DNA of 64,000 bases from Brucella gallinifaecis. GTDB taxonomy: Bacteria; Pseudomonadota; Alphaproteobacteria; Rhizobiales; Rhizobiaceae. The position numbers and the translations under genes are program-made. The notes under the pieces are model-generated. The model searched no databases and was not told where the DNA came from. It was given only the letters and a program-made list of their open reading frames with translations. Numbering within the stretch: the stretch's first letter is position 1; each line of letters starts with the position of its first letter. The stretch covers positions 1 through 64,000 of the forward strand of contig NZ_ML636802.1 of the NCBI RefSeq assembly GCF_006476605.1, read 5' to 3'. Positions 9,022 to 16,940 of this stretch are shown here, in pieces.

Positions 9022-9246
9022 TATCACAGTACCGCGATTCATACCAGGATCAGGAATGCCCTATGGCATGCAAACGGATATGGTTTCTCGGCGCCAGAAG
9101 GATGGGAACCTGAAATTGAGGATTTTCTCAATCTGGATGCTCGGTACATCGAAAACATTGGTCAAAGTCCCTCGCTATTATCAGGGCTTGGATCAATGCG
9201 AATGATTGATTTCATCGTATTTTGCAGATTCTGGATACACCTCTAG
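9022..9246 (+). pseudogene. Coding-like fragment of unknown family, no start, broken 3' end
   Basis: A frame without start or ribosome-binding site reads coherently: IRNALWHANGYGFSAPEGW, then PEIEDFLNLDARYIENIG and LLSGLGSMRMID, before drifting into apparently random sequence and a TAG at 9244. Its composition looks like real protein, unlike the overlapping frames. I do not recognise the family. It sits directly before the recombinase-like fragment in another frame. The two may be pieces of one decayed mobile-element segment. Confidence 0.3.
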
Positions 9247-9389
9247 CTATCAAGACGTTCACCTTCATACCGAAGGGTTCCGGTCACTCGATAAAGGATG
9301 TGGCGAGAGTGCTTGAAGCGCACTATCTGGCACACGATGAAGAGACAAACGATGCTGTGATTTTGAAGCTTGAACAGGGCAAAAAGTGA
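9225..9389 (+). pseudogene. C-terminal remnant of a tyrosine recombinase / phage-type integrase
   Basis: The last ~54 codons read ...GSGHSIKDVARVLEAHYLA, then HDEETNDAVILKLEQGKK and a TGA. The GHSIKDVARVLEAHY segment fits the box-II pattern of tyrosine recombinases: a conserved His, then the catalytic Tyr about a dozen residues on. No N-terminal or core-binding domain is present in frame. It ends 75 bp from the 3' end of tRNA-Arg (9464), a classic integration site. The likely reading is a scar of a lost element. The assignment rests on a short motif. Confidence 0.45.
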
Positions 9390-9463
9390 ACAATTCTGTA
9401 AACCGCTCACAAAAAACCTGTAAACCATGCCGATAACAATAATAGCAAAGCCATTGAAAACAA

Positions 9464-9540
9464 TGGCGATCCCGGCAGGATTCGAACCTGCGACCTACGG
9501 CTTAGAAGGCCGGTGCTCTATCCAGCTGAGCTACGGGACC
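9464..9540 (-). tRNA. tRNA-Arg (anticodon TCT)
   Basis: On the minus strand, a 77-nt cloverleaf with acceptor stem GGTCCCG/CGGGATC (one G-U pair), D-arm GCTCAGCTGGATAGAGC, anticodon loop CTTCTAA (anticodon TCT, reading AGA) and T-arm GGTTCGAATCC. CCA is encoded. A short hairpin (CCATTG at 9451-9456 with CAATGG at 9461-9466) overlaps the CCA end and may terminate transcription. The adjacent recombinase remnant suggests that this tRNA has served as an attachment site. Confidence 0.97.
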
Positions 9541-9584
9541 TCACCATCAGAACCCGGCTTTAGCATAAAAGCCGGGCAATAGTG

Positions 9585-9890
9585 TTAATGCGTCCAAGGC
9601 TGTGAGCGATAGAAGCTAAAATTATCCGAATAGGATACTTTACGACGCTTTACTTCATGCGGTTCAATTACGCGATAAGCGATACCATTACGGGTTGCAT
9701 ATTCAATTGCATCTTCGCGGCTGTCAAAAGACAAGCGAATTTGACTCTTCATATCACCGGAAGAAGTATAGCCCATAAGCGGCTCGACCTTGCGAGCGCT
9801 TTCCGGTTCATATTCCAGAAACCATTTATCCGTTTTGGCTTTACCAGACTGCATCGCTGTCTTAGCTGGACGGTAAATACGTGCAACCAT
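9585..9890 (-). CDS. ETC complex I subunit (NDUFS4/18-kDa-like accessory subunit)
   Basis: 101 residues beginning MVARIYRPAKTAMQSGKAKTD with WFLEYEPESARKVEPLMGYTSSGD and a C-terminal HEVKRRKVSYSDNFSF. This is the compact alphaproteobacterial form of the complex I 18-kDa accessory subunit family. By homology it associates with the peripheral arm of NADH:quinone oxidoreductase. It stands alone between tRNA-Arg and tRNA-Pro on the same strand. Confidence 0.88.
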   Translation of the reverse strand: MVARIYRPAKTAMQSGKAKTDKWFLEYEPESARKVEPLMGYTSSGDMKSQIRLSFDSREDAIEYATRNGIAYRVIEPHEVKRRKVSYSDNFSFYRSQPWTH

Positions 9891-10043
9891 TTGAAGAACC
9901 TTGATCTATGCTCTTTCGCCCTGCGAAGGACATTCATTTCAACAAGGCATTAGTTTACACATCACGCCATGTCAACGCGATAAAAATACACAGCACAGCA
10001 TCTGACTGCGACATTGTTACTTAATAATTTATCTGGAAGAAAA

Positions 10044-10120
10044 TGGTCGGAGCGAGAGGATTCGAACCTCCGACCCCCTGATCCCAAATCAGGTGCGCTA
10101 CCAGGCTGCGCTACGCTCCG
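10044..10120 (-). tRNA. tRNA-Pro (anticodon TGG)
   Basis: On the minus strand, a 77-nt cloverleaf with acceptor stem CGGAGCG/CGCTCCG, anticodon stem CCTGA/TCAGG with loop TTTGGGA (anticodon TGG), T-arm GGTTCGAATCC, and CCA encoded. It starts 154 nt upstream of the complex I subunit gene on the same strand. Confidence 0.97.
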
Positions 10121-10309
10121 ATGCTTTGCAAGCGGCCCTTCCCTAGATAATCAATGAATATAAAGCAAGCGCTAAAAGCAATTTTCTCAAATTTTATTCA
10201 TAGCGAGATTATGAATGTCGCAGCCAGTGAAAGCGCCTTGCTGACATTTCAGGAACCAATAATTTTCTCAGGCGTTTATGAGCATCATTAAAATTTCAGG
10301 AGTTCCAGA

Positions 10310-10456
10310 GTGAATCGCAACAGTCTTTATCTGATTATCGGCGCTCTTATTGTTATCGTCGCAGGCTTCGCAATTTATACCTATCAGGAAGAAACGAAGC
10401 CCTCCGGCATTGAGTTGAAAATTGGCGAAGAGGGAGTTTCCATTCAGGAAAACTAA
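10310..10456 (+). CDS. Small N-terminally anchored membrane protein (48 aa)
   Basis: A GTG start at 10310 follows AGGAG at 10298-10302 with 7-nt spacing. The 48-residue product has one transmembrane helix (about 6-24: LYLIIGALIVIVAGFAIYT) and a hydrophilic acidic tail of about 24 residues ending GEEGVSIQEN. The topology suggests a periplasmic tail anchored to the inner membrane. No family is recognised and there is no operon partner. The ribosome-binding site and clean coding composition support it as real. Confidence 0.65.
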   Translation: MNRNSLYLIIGALIVIVAGFAIYTYQEETKPSGIELKIGEEGVSIQEN

Positions 10457-10613
10457 TTTTTCACTATAAAAAATATGCGCAAGCGGCAGAAACTTGTGTG
10501 TCTAAATCGGTTGTAAACATATAAATCGATTAAGATTTCAAATGCTTACCGATTGTGATGCAACGATTCTCAACGCTCTATGTTATTTGCCTGACAAGCC
10601 AATGGAGGATCGA

Positions 10614-10769
10614 ATGGACATCCAGACTTCAGATGCACTTTATCGTCGCCACGAAAACGAGTGGGCCGCAATTCGTAATGCTGTGCAGCAAAAAGAAGCC
10701 AATGAAGAACGTAGGACAGCTGTTTCCGATGCAGCAACCTCAGGCGAAAAATCATCCTCGCAGGAATAG
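10614..10769 (+). CDS. Small acidic/charged cytoplasmic protein of unknown function (51 aa)
   Basis: The start at 10614 is chosen because GGAGG at 10604-10608 lies 5 nt upstream; in-frame ATGs at 10542 and 10602 lack such a site. The product is very hydrophilic, predicted helical in the middle (HENEWAAIRNAVQQKEANEE) and Ser/Glu-rich at the end. There is no signal peptide or membrane span. A strong terminator follows, supporting a discrete monocistronic gene. Confidence 0.65.
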   Translation: MDIQTSDALYRRHENEWAAIRNAVQQKEANEERRTAVSDAATSGEKSSSQE

Positions 10770-10790
10770 TTTTTCATAAGATTTCATTTA

Positions 10791-10816
10791 AAAACGCCGC
10801 TGTAGCGGCGTTTTTT
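10791..10816 (+). terminator. Strong intrinsic terminator
   Basis: AAAACGCCGC at 10791-10800 pairs perfectly with GCGGCGTTTT at 10805-10814 around a TGTA loop, followed by T's. It terminates the 51-codon gene 22 nt upstream. Confidence 0.92.
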
Positions 10817-10927
10817 ATTACCTGAACAATGCCTTAGAATCTTATATTCAAGAAAATTCATTTTGAGTTTCAAACCTGCCCACTATCTTCGACAGATCGA
10901 AACAATCTATCCCCACAGGATCAAACA

Positions 10928-11632
10928 ATGTCGGAACAAAAAGTAGCAATTATTACAGCTGGCGGCAGCGGTATGGGAGCGGCTTGCGCTCGTCGACTGG
11001 CTGCAGACGGTTTTTCCATCGCAATTCTTTCGTCCTCGGGCAAAGGTGAAGCTCTTGCAAAAGAACTGGGCGGTCTTGGCGTGACCGGTTCGAACCAGTC
11101 CAATGAAGATCTGAAACGGCTGGTTGACCTGGCAATCGACAAATGGGGACGAATTGACACATTGGTCAATAGTGCCGGTCACGGTCCCCGTGCACCAATT
11201 CTCGATATTACCGATCAAGATTGGCATAAGGGGCTTGATACTTATTTTCTGAACGTTGTGCGTCCAAGTCGTCTGGTTGTGCCATTCATGCAAAAGCAAA
11301 AATCAGGTACAATTATCAATATTTCCACCGCATGGGCATTTGAACCAAGTTCCATGTTCCCGACTTCGGCTGTGTTCCGGGCGGGACTGGCTTCATTCAC
11401 CAAAGTCTTTGCAGACACTTATGCAGCAGACAATATCCGAATGAATAATGTGCTTCCGGGCTGGATCGACAGTCTGCCTGCAACGCAAGAACGTCGTGAG
11501 AGTGTGCCCCTTCAGCGATATGGCAAAAGCGAAGAAATCGCTGCAACCGTTTCATTTCTGGCATCGGAAGGAGCTGCCTATATTACCGGCCAGAATCTGC
11601 GCGTGGATGGCGGCCTCACCCGCTCTGTCTGA
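10928..11632 (+). CDS. Short-chain dehydrogenase/reductase family protein lacking the canonical YxxxK pair
   Basis: 234 residues with a Rossmann start: a glycine motif (TAGGSGMGAACA, about 10-21), NSAGHG in place of NNAG, ISTAWAF containing the catalytic-type Ser, and C-terminal PGWI and GQNLRVDGG. The expected YxxxK tract aligns with SAVFRAGL, so the Tyr is Ser and the Lys is Arg. This would prevent classical SDR proton relay. It may be a binding or sensory SDR, or may use another mechanism. The substrate is unknown. An AGGA site lies upstream, and the gene is monocistronic after the terminator at 10791-10816. Confidence 0.8.
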   Translation: MSEQKVAIITAGGSGMGAACARRLAADGFSIAILSSSGKGEALAKELGGLGVTGSNQSNEDLKRLVDLAIDKWGRIDTLVNSAGHGPRAPILDITDQDWHKGLDTYFLNVVRPSRLVVPFMQKQKSGTIINISTAWAFEPSSMFPTSAVFRAGLASFTKVFADTYAADNIRMNNVLPGWIDSLPATQERRESVPLQRYGKSEEIAATVSFLASEGAAYITGQNLRVDGGLTRSV

Positions 11633-11709
11633 TATAGCCTATAGTAACCAAATGCGAAGGAAGACCGGCTAAGGTCTTCTTGTCGTGATTCGGACAGGGG
11701 ACATGTAAG

Positions 11710-12531
11710 ATGGCAGCACGGAAACGGAGTTCCCGCTCTGCAAAGCGTTCTACGGGGCGTTCTGCGGGGCGCTCAACCAGAAGCAAGGGCAATGCAGGTT
11801 CATCAGCACCCATACTGGCACTTGGTGCTATTCTGGGATTGGGTGCGTTCAGCCTATGGGCAACCACTCAGCATAAAAGCCCACAAGCGGCTTTGACAGC
11901 GCTCTTCCAGCGCCCCTCTCCCCAAACTACCATCTCTGCGCCCCCCAAGTTGCACACCAGACCATCTACAGAAAAAGCAGCAATCGACAAAAAAACTTCT
12001 GCCAAGGATTATGCTGGAGCTGTTGGACCTATTCCGCGCCCGGCTGCACCGATTGTGCCTGCGCCTATTGTGCCCGCTCTGGCCAAGCCTCAAAAGCAGG
12101 CCGCTATACAGTCATCAAAGGCCCCTATACCGACGCAAAAAGTGGCGCCGCCATTGGCATCGCCCCGGCCATTACCAATGCCACCTCGTGGCACCAATTC
12201 GCCTGGCTATTCCCCATCAGTAGTCTATGCGAAAACCAAGCTCACCATTCACAAGAACGCCTGGAATCGCTCACCAGCCATTGGAGCAGTCGAAAAAGGG
12301 CGTGAAATGCGCTCCTATGGCAAAACAGGAAAATGGCATAAGGTAGCCGTGCCTACCACCAATATCATAGGCTGGGTGCACGAAGATCAATTGCTCGGTG
12401 GTCGCAACAAGCCTGACAGCGCACAGATGATAACAACCGGGTCAATTGCAAGAAAACCACAGACACAAGCTGCACCCGTAGCTCAGAAAGTGCGCATAGA
12501 GCCGTCAATAGCAGTTGGGCACAAGAATTAA
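11710..12531 (+). CDS. Membrane-anchored SH3-domain protein with Pro-rich linker
   Basis: 273 residues. The N-terminus (1-30) is rich in Arg, Lys and Ser. One transmembrane helix follows (about 34-52, PILALGAILGLGAFSLWAT), then a Pro/Ala/Lys-rich linker (about 75-165). A bacterial SH3-type domain occupies about 170-225 (LTIHKNAWNRSPAIGAVEKG to WHKVAVPTTNIIGWVHEDQL), with a low-complexity tail after it. The layout suggests an inner-membrane anchor holding an SH3 module in the periplasm near peptidoglycan. The ligand is unknown. Confidence 0.75.
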   Translation: MAARKRSSRSAKRSTGRSAGRSTRSKGNAGSSAPILALGAILGLGAFSLWATTQHKSPQAALTALFQRPSPQTTISAPPKLHTRPSTEKAAIDKKTSAKDYAGAVGPIPRPAAPIVPAPIVPALAKPQKQAAIQSSKAPIPTQKVAPPLASPRPLPMPPRGTNSPGYSPSVVYAKTKLTIHKNAWNRSPAIGAVEKGREMRSYGKTGKWHKVAVPTTNIIGWVHEDQLLGGRNKPDSAQMITTGSIARKPQTQAAPVAQKVRIEPSIAVGHKN

Positions 12532-12553
12532 TTCTGTACGGCTTTTGCCATTT

Positions 12554-12580
12554 CTGTACGGCGATCTTATCGCCGTACAG
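12554..12580. terminator. Perfect 12-bp palindromic hairpin between convergent genes
   Basis: CTGTACGGCGAT at 12554-12565 pairs with ATCGCCGTACAG at 12569-12580 around a 3-nt loop. It lies between the stops of the SH3 gene and hdaA, so it probably terminates both strands, although the T-runs are weak. An additional half copy (TTCTGTACGGC) occurs 17 bp upstream. Confidence 0.6.
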
Positions 12581-12612
12581 CAGTTCATAAAGCTATCTAA
12601 TGACAGCTATCT

Positions 12613-13311
12613 TCATTCTTCACCATGACCGATTTCTGATAAAACCTGAGCAGCAAGTGTGCGGGTTATCCGGCTCTTTTGTTCCATGGCAACGCGATCA
12701 AGACGATCCACGATCTGGATTGCCGACAAAAGCGAGCGCTCAATGCGACTGACCAGATAGCTTACCACATGCGGCTCGACACTGATCTGCCGGTCAGCAA
12801 AAAGTTTATGAATAACGCCGCCAAGCAGCATGTCGTCTGGCTCTGCAATTTCCACCACGGTCGCAGCCTTGAGACGCGAAGCAAGGTCTGGCAGTTTAAC
12901 GTTCCAGTTTGCAGGCAGTAGGCGCGAGGTCATCAATAATGATGGTCCCGGACCAAGTGCTGCATTCTGACGAACACTGTTGATGAGGTGAAACAAGCCC
13001 GTTTCATTAAATTGCTCATCACCAATATTATCAATCAGAACCGGATATTCGGCAGCACTGGTAATAAGCTGATCGCTGATGGTTTTCGGATCTGCCAGTA
13101 ATGCACCGGTTGCAGCACGCCAGACCTCAGCCAGATGGGTTTTTCCTGCACCCGTTGGACCTGCCAAAATCACCACAGGCGCAACCCAGTTTGGCCAACG
13201 GTCAATGAGATCCACCGCGGCACGGTTTGACTGTGTAACCATAATATCTTCACGGTGATAACCGGGCTGATGCTCAAGAGCGAGCGGAATCTGACGCGGT
13301 GCGTCACTCAT
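12613..13311 (-). CDS. hdaA: DnaA-related regulatory ATPase HdaA
   Basis: 232 residues from the ATG at 13311, preceded by AGGAGA. The N-terminal QIPLALEH matches a beta-clamp-binding pentapeptide-like motif. A Walker A, GPTGAGKTH (about 51-59), and a Walker B-like VLIDNIGDE show a DnaA-type AAA+ core. It lacks a DNA-binding HTH, which is typical of Hda. By homology it works with the DNA-loaded clamp to stimulate hydrolysis of DnaA-ATP and prevent re-initiation. It follows the PerM-type gene by 39 nt, a linkage common in alphaproteobacteria. Confidence 0.88.
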   Translation of the reverse strand: MSDAPRQIPLALEHQPGYHREDIMVTQSNRAAVDLIDRWPNWVAPVVILAGPTGAGKTHLAEVWRAATGALLADPKTISDQLITSAAEYPVLIDNIGDEQFNETGLFHLINSVRQNAALGPGPSLLMTSRLLPANWNVKLPDLASRLKAATVVEIAEPDDMLLGGVIHKLFADRQISVEPHVVSYLVSRIERSLLSAIQIVDRLDRVAMEQKSRITRTLAAQVLSEIGHGEE

Positions 13312-13350
13312 CGCTTTCTCCTGTATTCTCAACCGGGTTACGGTCTGACT

Positions 13351-14592
13351 TCATTTTTCTTTGCCTGCATTTTCGCCAGCTTCGATCACCGGCCCCGCAT
13401 CGGGATGCGAAGATTTAAATGCCGGATCGTACATCGGAGAATGCAGATAGCGATTAAGCGCAAAACGCACAAGCACCCCGACTGCCGCCGCAGCAGGCAC
13501 TGCGACCAGCATTCCGGTGAAGCCAAACAGGGAACCGAACGCGAACAGAGCAAACATCAGCCAGACAGGATGCAGACCTACGGATGAGCCGACAAGCTTT
13601 GGCTGCAGGATATTTCCCTCCACAAACTGGCCAAAGAAAAACACGGCCGCAACGACAACAACCATAACCCAATCAGGCCAGAACTGGACCAATGCAACGC
13701 CGATTGCCAATGTCAGCCCCACAAACGAACCAATATAGGGAATAAAGCTGATAAGCCCTGCAAAAAAGCCAATCAGCAGACCAAAATTAAGCCCGGTCAG
13801 GGTCAGGCCAATGGCATAATAGGTACCGAGAATGAGGCACAAAGTACCCTGCCCCCGGACAAATCCGGCCACGGCTGAATCCATATCACGGGCGATTGTG
13901 CGCACGGTATGAAGCTGCCTGCGCGGCACCCATGAATCGATACGATCAACCATGCGGTCCCAGTCAAGCAGCATATAGAACGCAACCACTGGCGTAACGA
14001 TGAAAAGCCCCGCAATATCAATGAGAGATTTCCCCGAATTCCACAGGGACTGAAGCAATGTGGACAGGAAACCGGCCCCTTGTTGCAGCAGTGCGCTAAG
14101 GTTTTCCTGAATGACGGAGCTGTCTATACCGATATAGTGCTTGAGCCATTGCGAATTCTCATTGGCAAGAAGTGCCTGAAGCTGCGATATATAATCCGGC
14201 AATTTTGAAATGAAGTCTGCAAGCTGAGTTGCAAGAATCGGGATGATGATCATCAGCCCAAGCACAAGGATCATCAAAAAGATCAACAGAATAACGATTG
14301 TTGCAGCCAGCCGTGACAGACCAAACCGCTCCAGACGATCTGCAACAGGATCCAGAAAATAGGCCAGTGCCATGCCTGCTACAAAGGGCAGAAGAACAGG
14401 GCTGAAGATAACTAAAAACAGAATGAAAACGACAACGGCGCATGTCCAGAATATCGCCTGACGACGCACAACGGATCCCGTCAGGCCACCGACTTCAACA
14501 TTGACATGAATATCACCATCCCGCGCCACTGCGTCAGCCTGCTGCAGCGTCTTGCTGGTCGTCTCACGTCGTAGCACTGGTTTCCTGGTCAT
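13351..14592 (-). CDS. AI-2E/PerM-family transporter
   Basis: About 413 residues from the ATG at 14592 (MTRKPVLRR); an in-frame ATG at 14655 would add 21 residues. Eight or so hydrophobic segments include FWTCAVVVFILFLVIFSP and the family-typical C-terminal ILQPKLVGSSVGLHPVWLMF. The PerM/AI-2E transporter family includes permeases and the TqsA AI-2 exporter. The actual substrate is unknown. It is transcribed with hdaA. Confidence 0.85.
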   Translation of the reverse strand: MTRKPVLRRETTSKTLQQADAVARDGDIHVNVEVGGLTGSVVRRQAIFWTCAVVVFILFLVIFSPVLLPFVAGMALAYFLDPVADRLERFGLSRLAATIVILLIFLMILVLGLMIIIPILATQLADFISKLPDYISQLQALLANENSQWLKHYIGIDSSVIQENLSALLQQGAGFLSTLLQSLWNSGKSLIDIAGLFIVTPVVAFYMLLDWDRMVDRIDSWVPRRQLHTVRTIARDMDSAVAGFVRGQGTLCLILGTYYAIGLTLTGLNFGLLIGFFAGLISFIPYIGSFVGLTLAIGVALVQFWPDWVMVVVVAAVFFFGQFVEGNILQPKLVGSSVGLHPVWLMFALFAFGSLFGFTGMLVAVPAAAAVGVLVRFALNRYLHSPMYDPAFKSSHPDAGPVIEAGENAGKEK

Positions 14593-14681
14593 CGCGATCC
14601 ATTCTCTGCAAAAGCCCTTGGTCAGGCTATAATCAGGCGTTGTTACTATTCTCATAAGCCAGTAAAATAGAGATAGTTAGG

Positions 14682-14759
14682 CTAGTGGATTGAATTTAAC
14701 ATTTGAATCCCGGTTACCCTCACTGCCTGTGCAAATGTCAAATTCGTAAAATCCACTAG
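14682..14759. repeat. Long imperfect hairpin element, copy 1
   Basis: CTAGTGGAT at 14682-14690 pairs with ATCCACTAG at 14751-14759. An inner arm, GAATTTAACATTTG at 14692-14705, pairs with CAAATGTCAAATTC (one mismatch) at 14732-14745. It shares its ends and core (CTAGTGG, AACATTTG) with copy 2 fifteen bases further on. It lies in the gap between perM and purM and has no protein-coding character. Confidence 0.75.
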
Positions 14760-14773
14760 AAACATATACTTGG

Positions 14774-14849
14774 CTAGTGGTTTTTGGTTTCCAACATTTG
14801 CCCGCATGGGTGGAGTGACAGGATGCAAATGTTGGAAACAAACCACTAG
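14774..14849. repeat. Long hairpin element, copy 2 (25-bp stem)
   Basis: CTAGTGGTTT at 14774-14783 and GTTTCCAACATTTGC at 14787-14801 pair with the continuous complement at 14825-14849. This gives a 25-bp stem with one 3-nt bulge and a 23-nt loop. It resembles dispersed palindromic elements of Brucellaceae (Bru-RS type) in size and symmetry, but I cannot verify identity. The remaining gap up to purM at 15073 shows no further feature. Confidence 0.8.
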
Positions 14850-15073
14850 CGCCAAAAGATTGCAATATTTATCAGCGATACGCTCAGCGTGTAACGACAG
14901 CAATTACACACATGCTGGCAGAATTTTGAAAGATTCCTGCGATGTTTTGCGCTTTTCCGGCCCAATGGCCTTGCAGGACAGGCAATCTCATGTCATTGCG
15001 CCCATCATTATTCCCAGACAGCGACGAATGACAGGGGCAAAGCCTCTATTCAGGCCAGTTTCAGGAGCAGGTG

Positions 15074-16153
15074 ATGACCACGGAAAATACCCCCGCCCAA
15101 AAAAATGGACTGACCTATGCGGAGGCTGGTGTCGATATTGATGCTGGCAACCTGATGGTCGACAAGATCAAGCCGCTTGTCCGTTCAACACGGCGCCCGG
15201 GTGCTGATGGTGAAATTGGCGGCTTTGGCGGTCTGTTTGATCTGAAGGCCGCAGGCTTTAGCGATCCTGTACTGGTTGCGGCCAATGACGGTGTTGGAAC
15301 CAAGCTCAAAATCGCAATCGATGCTGACAAGCATGACACGGTCGGCATTGACCTTGTCGCCATGTGCGTGAACGATCTCATTGTTCAGGGAGCGGAGCCG
15401 CTTTTCTTTCTCGACTATTTTGCAACCGGCAAACTCTCACCTGATCAAGGTGTCGCTATCGTTTCCGGTATTGCGGAAGGTTGCCTTCAGGCAGGCTGCG
15501 CACTGATCGGTGGTGAAACCGCTGAAATGCCAGGCATGTATCGCGATGGTGATTATGATCTCGCAGGTTTTGCCGTCGGCGCAGCCGAGCGCAATCGTCT
15601 GCTGCCACAGGGTGATGTTTGCGAAGGTGATATCATTCTCGGTCTTTCATCGTCAGGCGTTCACTCCAACGGGTTCTCACTGGTGCGTCGCATTGTTGAA
15701 ATCTCCGGTCTTGGCTGGAAATCCGATGCGCCATTCGCTCCGGGGAAAACCCTTGGCGAAGCCCTGCTCACCCCAACCCGTATCTATGTGAAGCCATTGC
15801 TTGCAGCAATCAAAGCGTCTGACGGCATCAAGGCTTTGGCACATATCACCGGCGGCGGGTTCCCGGACAATATTCCGCGCGTTCTGCCGGAAGGTCTTGC
15901 GGCAGAAATCAATCTCGATGCCATTGATGTACCAGCCGTATTCTCATGGCTTGCAAAGACCGGTGGTGTCGAGCCCCTCGAAATGCTGCGCACCTTCAAC
16001 TGTGGCATCGGTATGATCGTTGTTGTCTCGCCGGGCAAGGTTGATGACGTGATTGCAGAACTGGCCAGAGAAGGCGAACAGGCTGTCAGCTTAGGCCGCA
16101 TGGTCAAACGTGAAGGCGAAGGCGTTGTTTATCAGGGCATGCTGAAACTATGA
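15074..16153 (+). CDS. purM: Phosphoribosylformylglycinamidine cyclo-ligase PurM
   Basis: 359 residues from the ATG at 15074, with AGGAG at 15063-15067; a GTG at 15071 is too close to that site. It carries AIR-synthetase signatures: [14 protein letters not shown] and [14 protein letters not shown] near the N-terminus, [13 protein letters not shown], then [12 protein letters not shown] and [15 protein letters not shown]. It converts FGAM to AIR with ATP in de novo purine synthesis. The stop overlaps the purN start by 4 nt. Confidence 0.96.
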   Translation: MTTENTPAQKNGLTYAEAGVDIDAGNLMVDKIKPLVRSTRRPGADGEIGGFGGLFDLKAAGFSDPVLVAANDGVGTKLKIAIDADKHDTVGIDLVAMCVNDLIVQGAEPLFFLDYFATGKLSPDQGVAIVSGIAEGCLQAGCALIGGETAEMPGMYRDGDYDLAGFAVGAAERNRLLPQGDVCEGDIILGLSSSGVHSNGFSLVRRIVEISGLGWKSDAPFAPGKTLGEALLTPTRIYVKPLLAAIKASDGIKALAHITGGGFPDNIPRVLPEGLAAEINLDAIDVPAVFSWLAKTGGVEPLEMLRTFNCGIGMIVVVSPGKVDDVIAELAREGEQAVSLGRMVKREGEGVVYQGMLKL

Positions 16154-16767
16154 GCCGTAAACGGGTCGCCATTTTCATCTCGGGCAGCGGCTCCAATATG
16201 GAGGCGCTGATCCGCGCAGCTCAGGCACCCGGTTTTCCGGCTGAAATCGTCTCAGTTTTTTCTGACAAGGCGGATGCAGGCGGTCTCGCCAAAGCACAGG
16301 CTGCGGGCATCACAACGCAGGTTTTCGCTCGCAAGGACTACACTTCAAAGGATGCCCATGAAGATGCAATCCTTGAAGCGCTTGCGGTAGTGCAGCCAGA
16401 TATTATCTGCCTTGCAGGTTATATGCGGCTGCTGTCAGCTAAGTTTATTGCGCCATATGCGGGGCGTATCCTCAATATCCACCCTTCCTTGCTGCCGCTG
16501 TTCCCGGGGCTGCACACGCATCAGCGTGCGCTTGATGCTGGCATGAAGCTCGCCGGTTGCACCGTGCATCTGGTAACGGAAGGCATGGATGAAGGCCCGA
16601 TTTTGGCACAGGCTGCCGTGCCCATTATGGATGGCGACACGGAAAGCACGCTTGCTGCACGTGTCCTGAAAGCCGAGCATCAGGTTTACGCGCTCGCACT
16701 GCGCAAATTTGCCAGCAATGATTCAGAAACAGGACTATCGCGTGAAGCGATGATAATCAGCGCATGA
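16150..16767 (+). CDS. purN: Phosphoribosylglycinamide formyltransferase PurN
   Basis: 205 residues with start ATGA overlapping the purM stop, hence translational coupling. It opens with the PurN-type strand [16 protein letters not shown]. The catalytic region is [15 protein letters not shown]...[14 protein letters not shown], with active-site His and Asn, and [11 protein letters not shown] carries the catalytic Asp. It transfers the formyl group from 10-formyl-THF to GAR in purine synthesis. Confidence 0.95.
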   Translation: MSRKRVAIFISGSGSNMEALIRAAQAPGFPAEIVSVFSDKADAGGLAKAQAAGITTQVFARKDYTSKDAHEDAILEALAVVQPDIICLAGYMRLLSAKFIAPYAGRILNIHPSLLPLFPGLHTHQRALDAGMKLAGCTVHLVTEGMDEGPILAQAAVPIMDGDTESTLAARVLKAEHQVYALALRKFASNDSETGLSREAMIISA

Positions 16768-16816
16768 TTTCTGCCTGATAATAAAGCGATAAATTAATCA
16801 CACCCTTATTTTTTTG

Positions 16817-16832
16817 TTAATTAATCTTTAAC
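16817..16832 (+). promoter_or_regulatory. CtrA-type binding site upstream of the DUF992 gene
   Basis: The bases form TTAA (16817-16820), a 7-nt spacer, then TTAAC (16828-16832), which is the full TTAA-N7-TTAAC consensus of the cell-cycle regulator CtrA. It lies 109 nt before the DUF992 start. The leader that follows holds a short hairpin with a TTCG loop (GCTGC/GCAGC, 16870-16883). The match is seen directly; regulation is inferred. Confidence 0.5.
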
Positions 16833-16940
16833 TCTCGTGAAAATGCCCTAATTGAGGTTCGTAAGAAGAGCTGCTTCGGCAGCCCTTGAGAGTCGCATCA
16901 GCGTCTCTTTCAGTATATGTTTATTCTAGAGGACAAAATC

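Noticed and set aside
8957-9205. 82-codon plus-strand frame starting inside a terminator hairpin
   Set aside because: Its start lies in the GlsB/YeaQ gene terminator, and a different frame in the same stretch reads more like protein.
14677-15141. Open frames across the paired hairpins and purM start
   Set aside because: They simply translate inverted-repeat DNA on both strands and have no coding signature.
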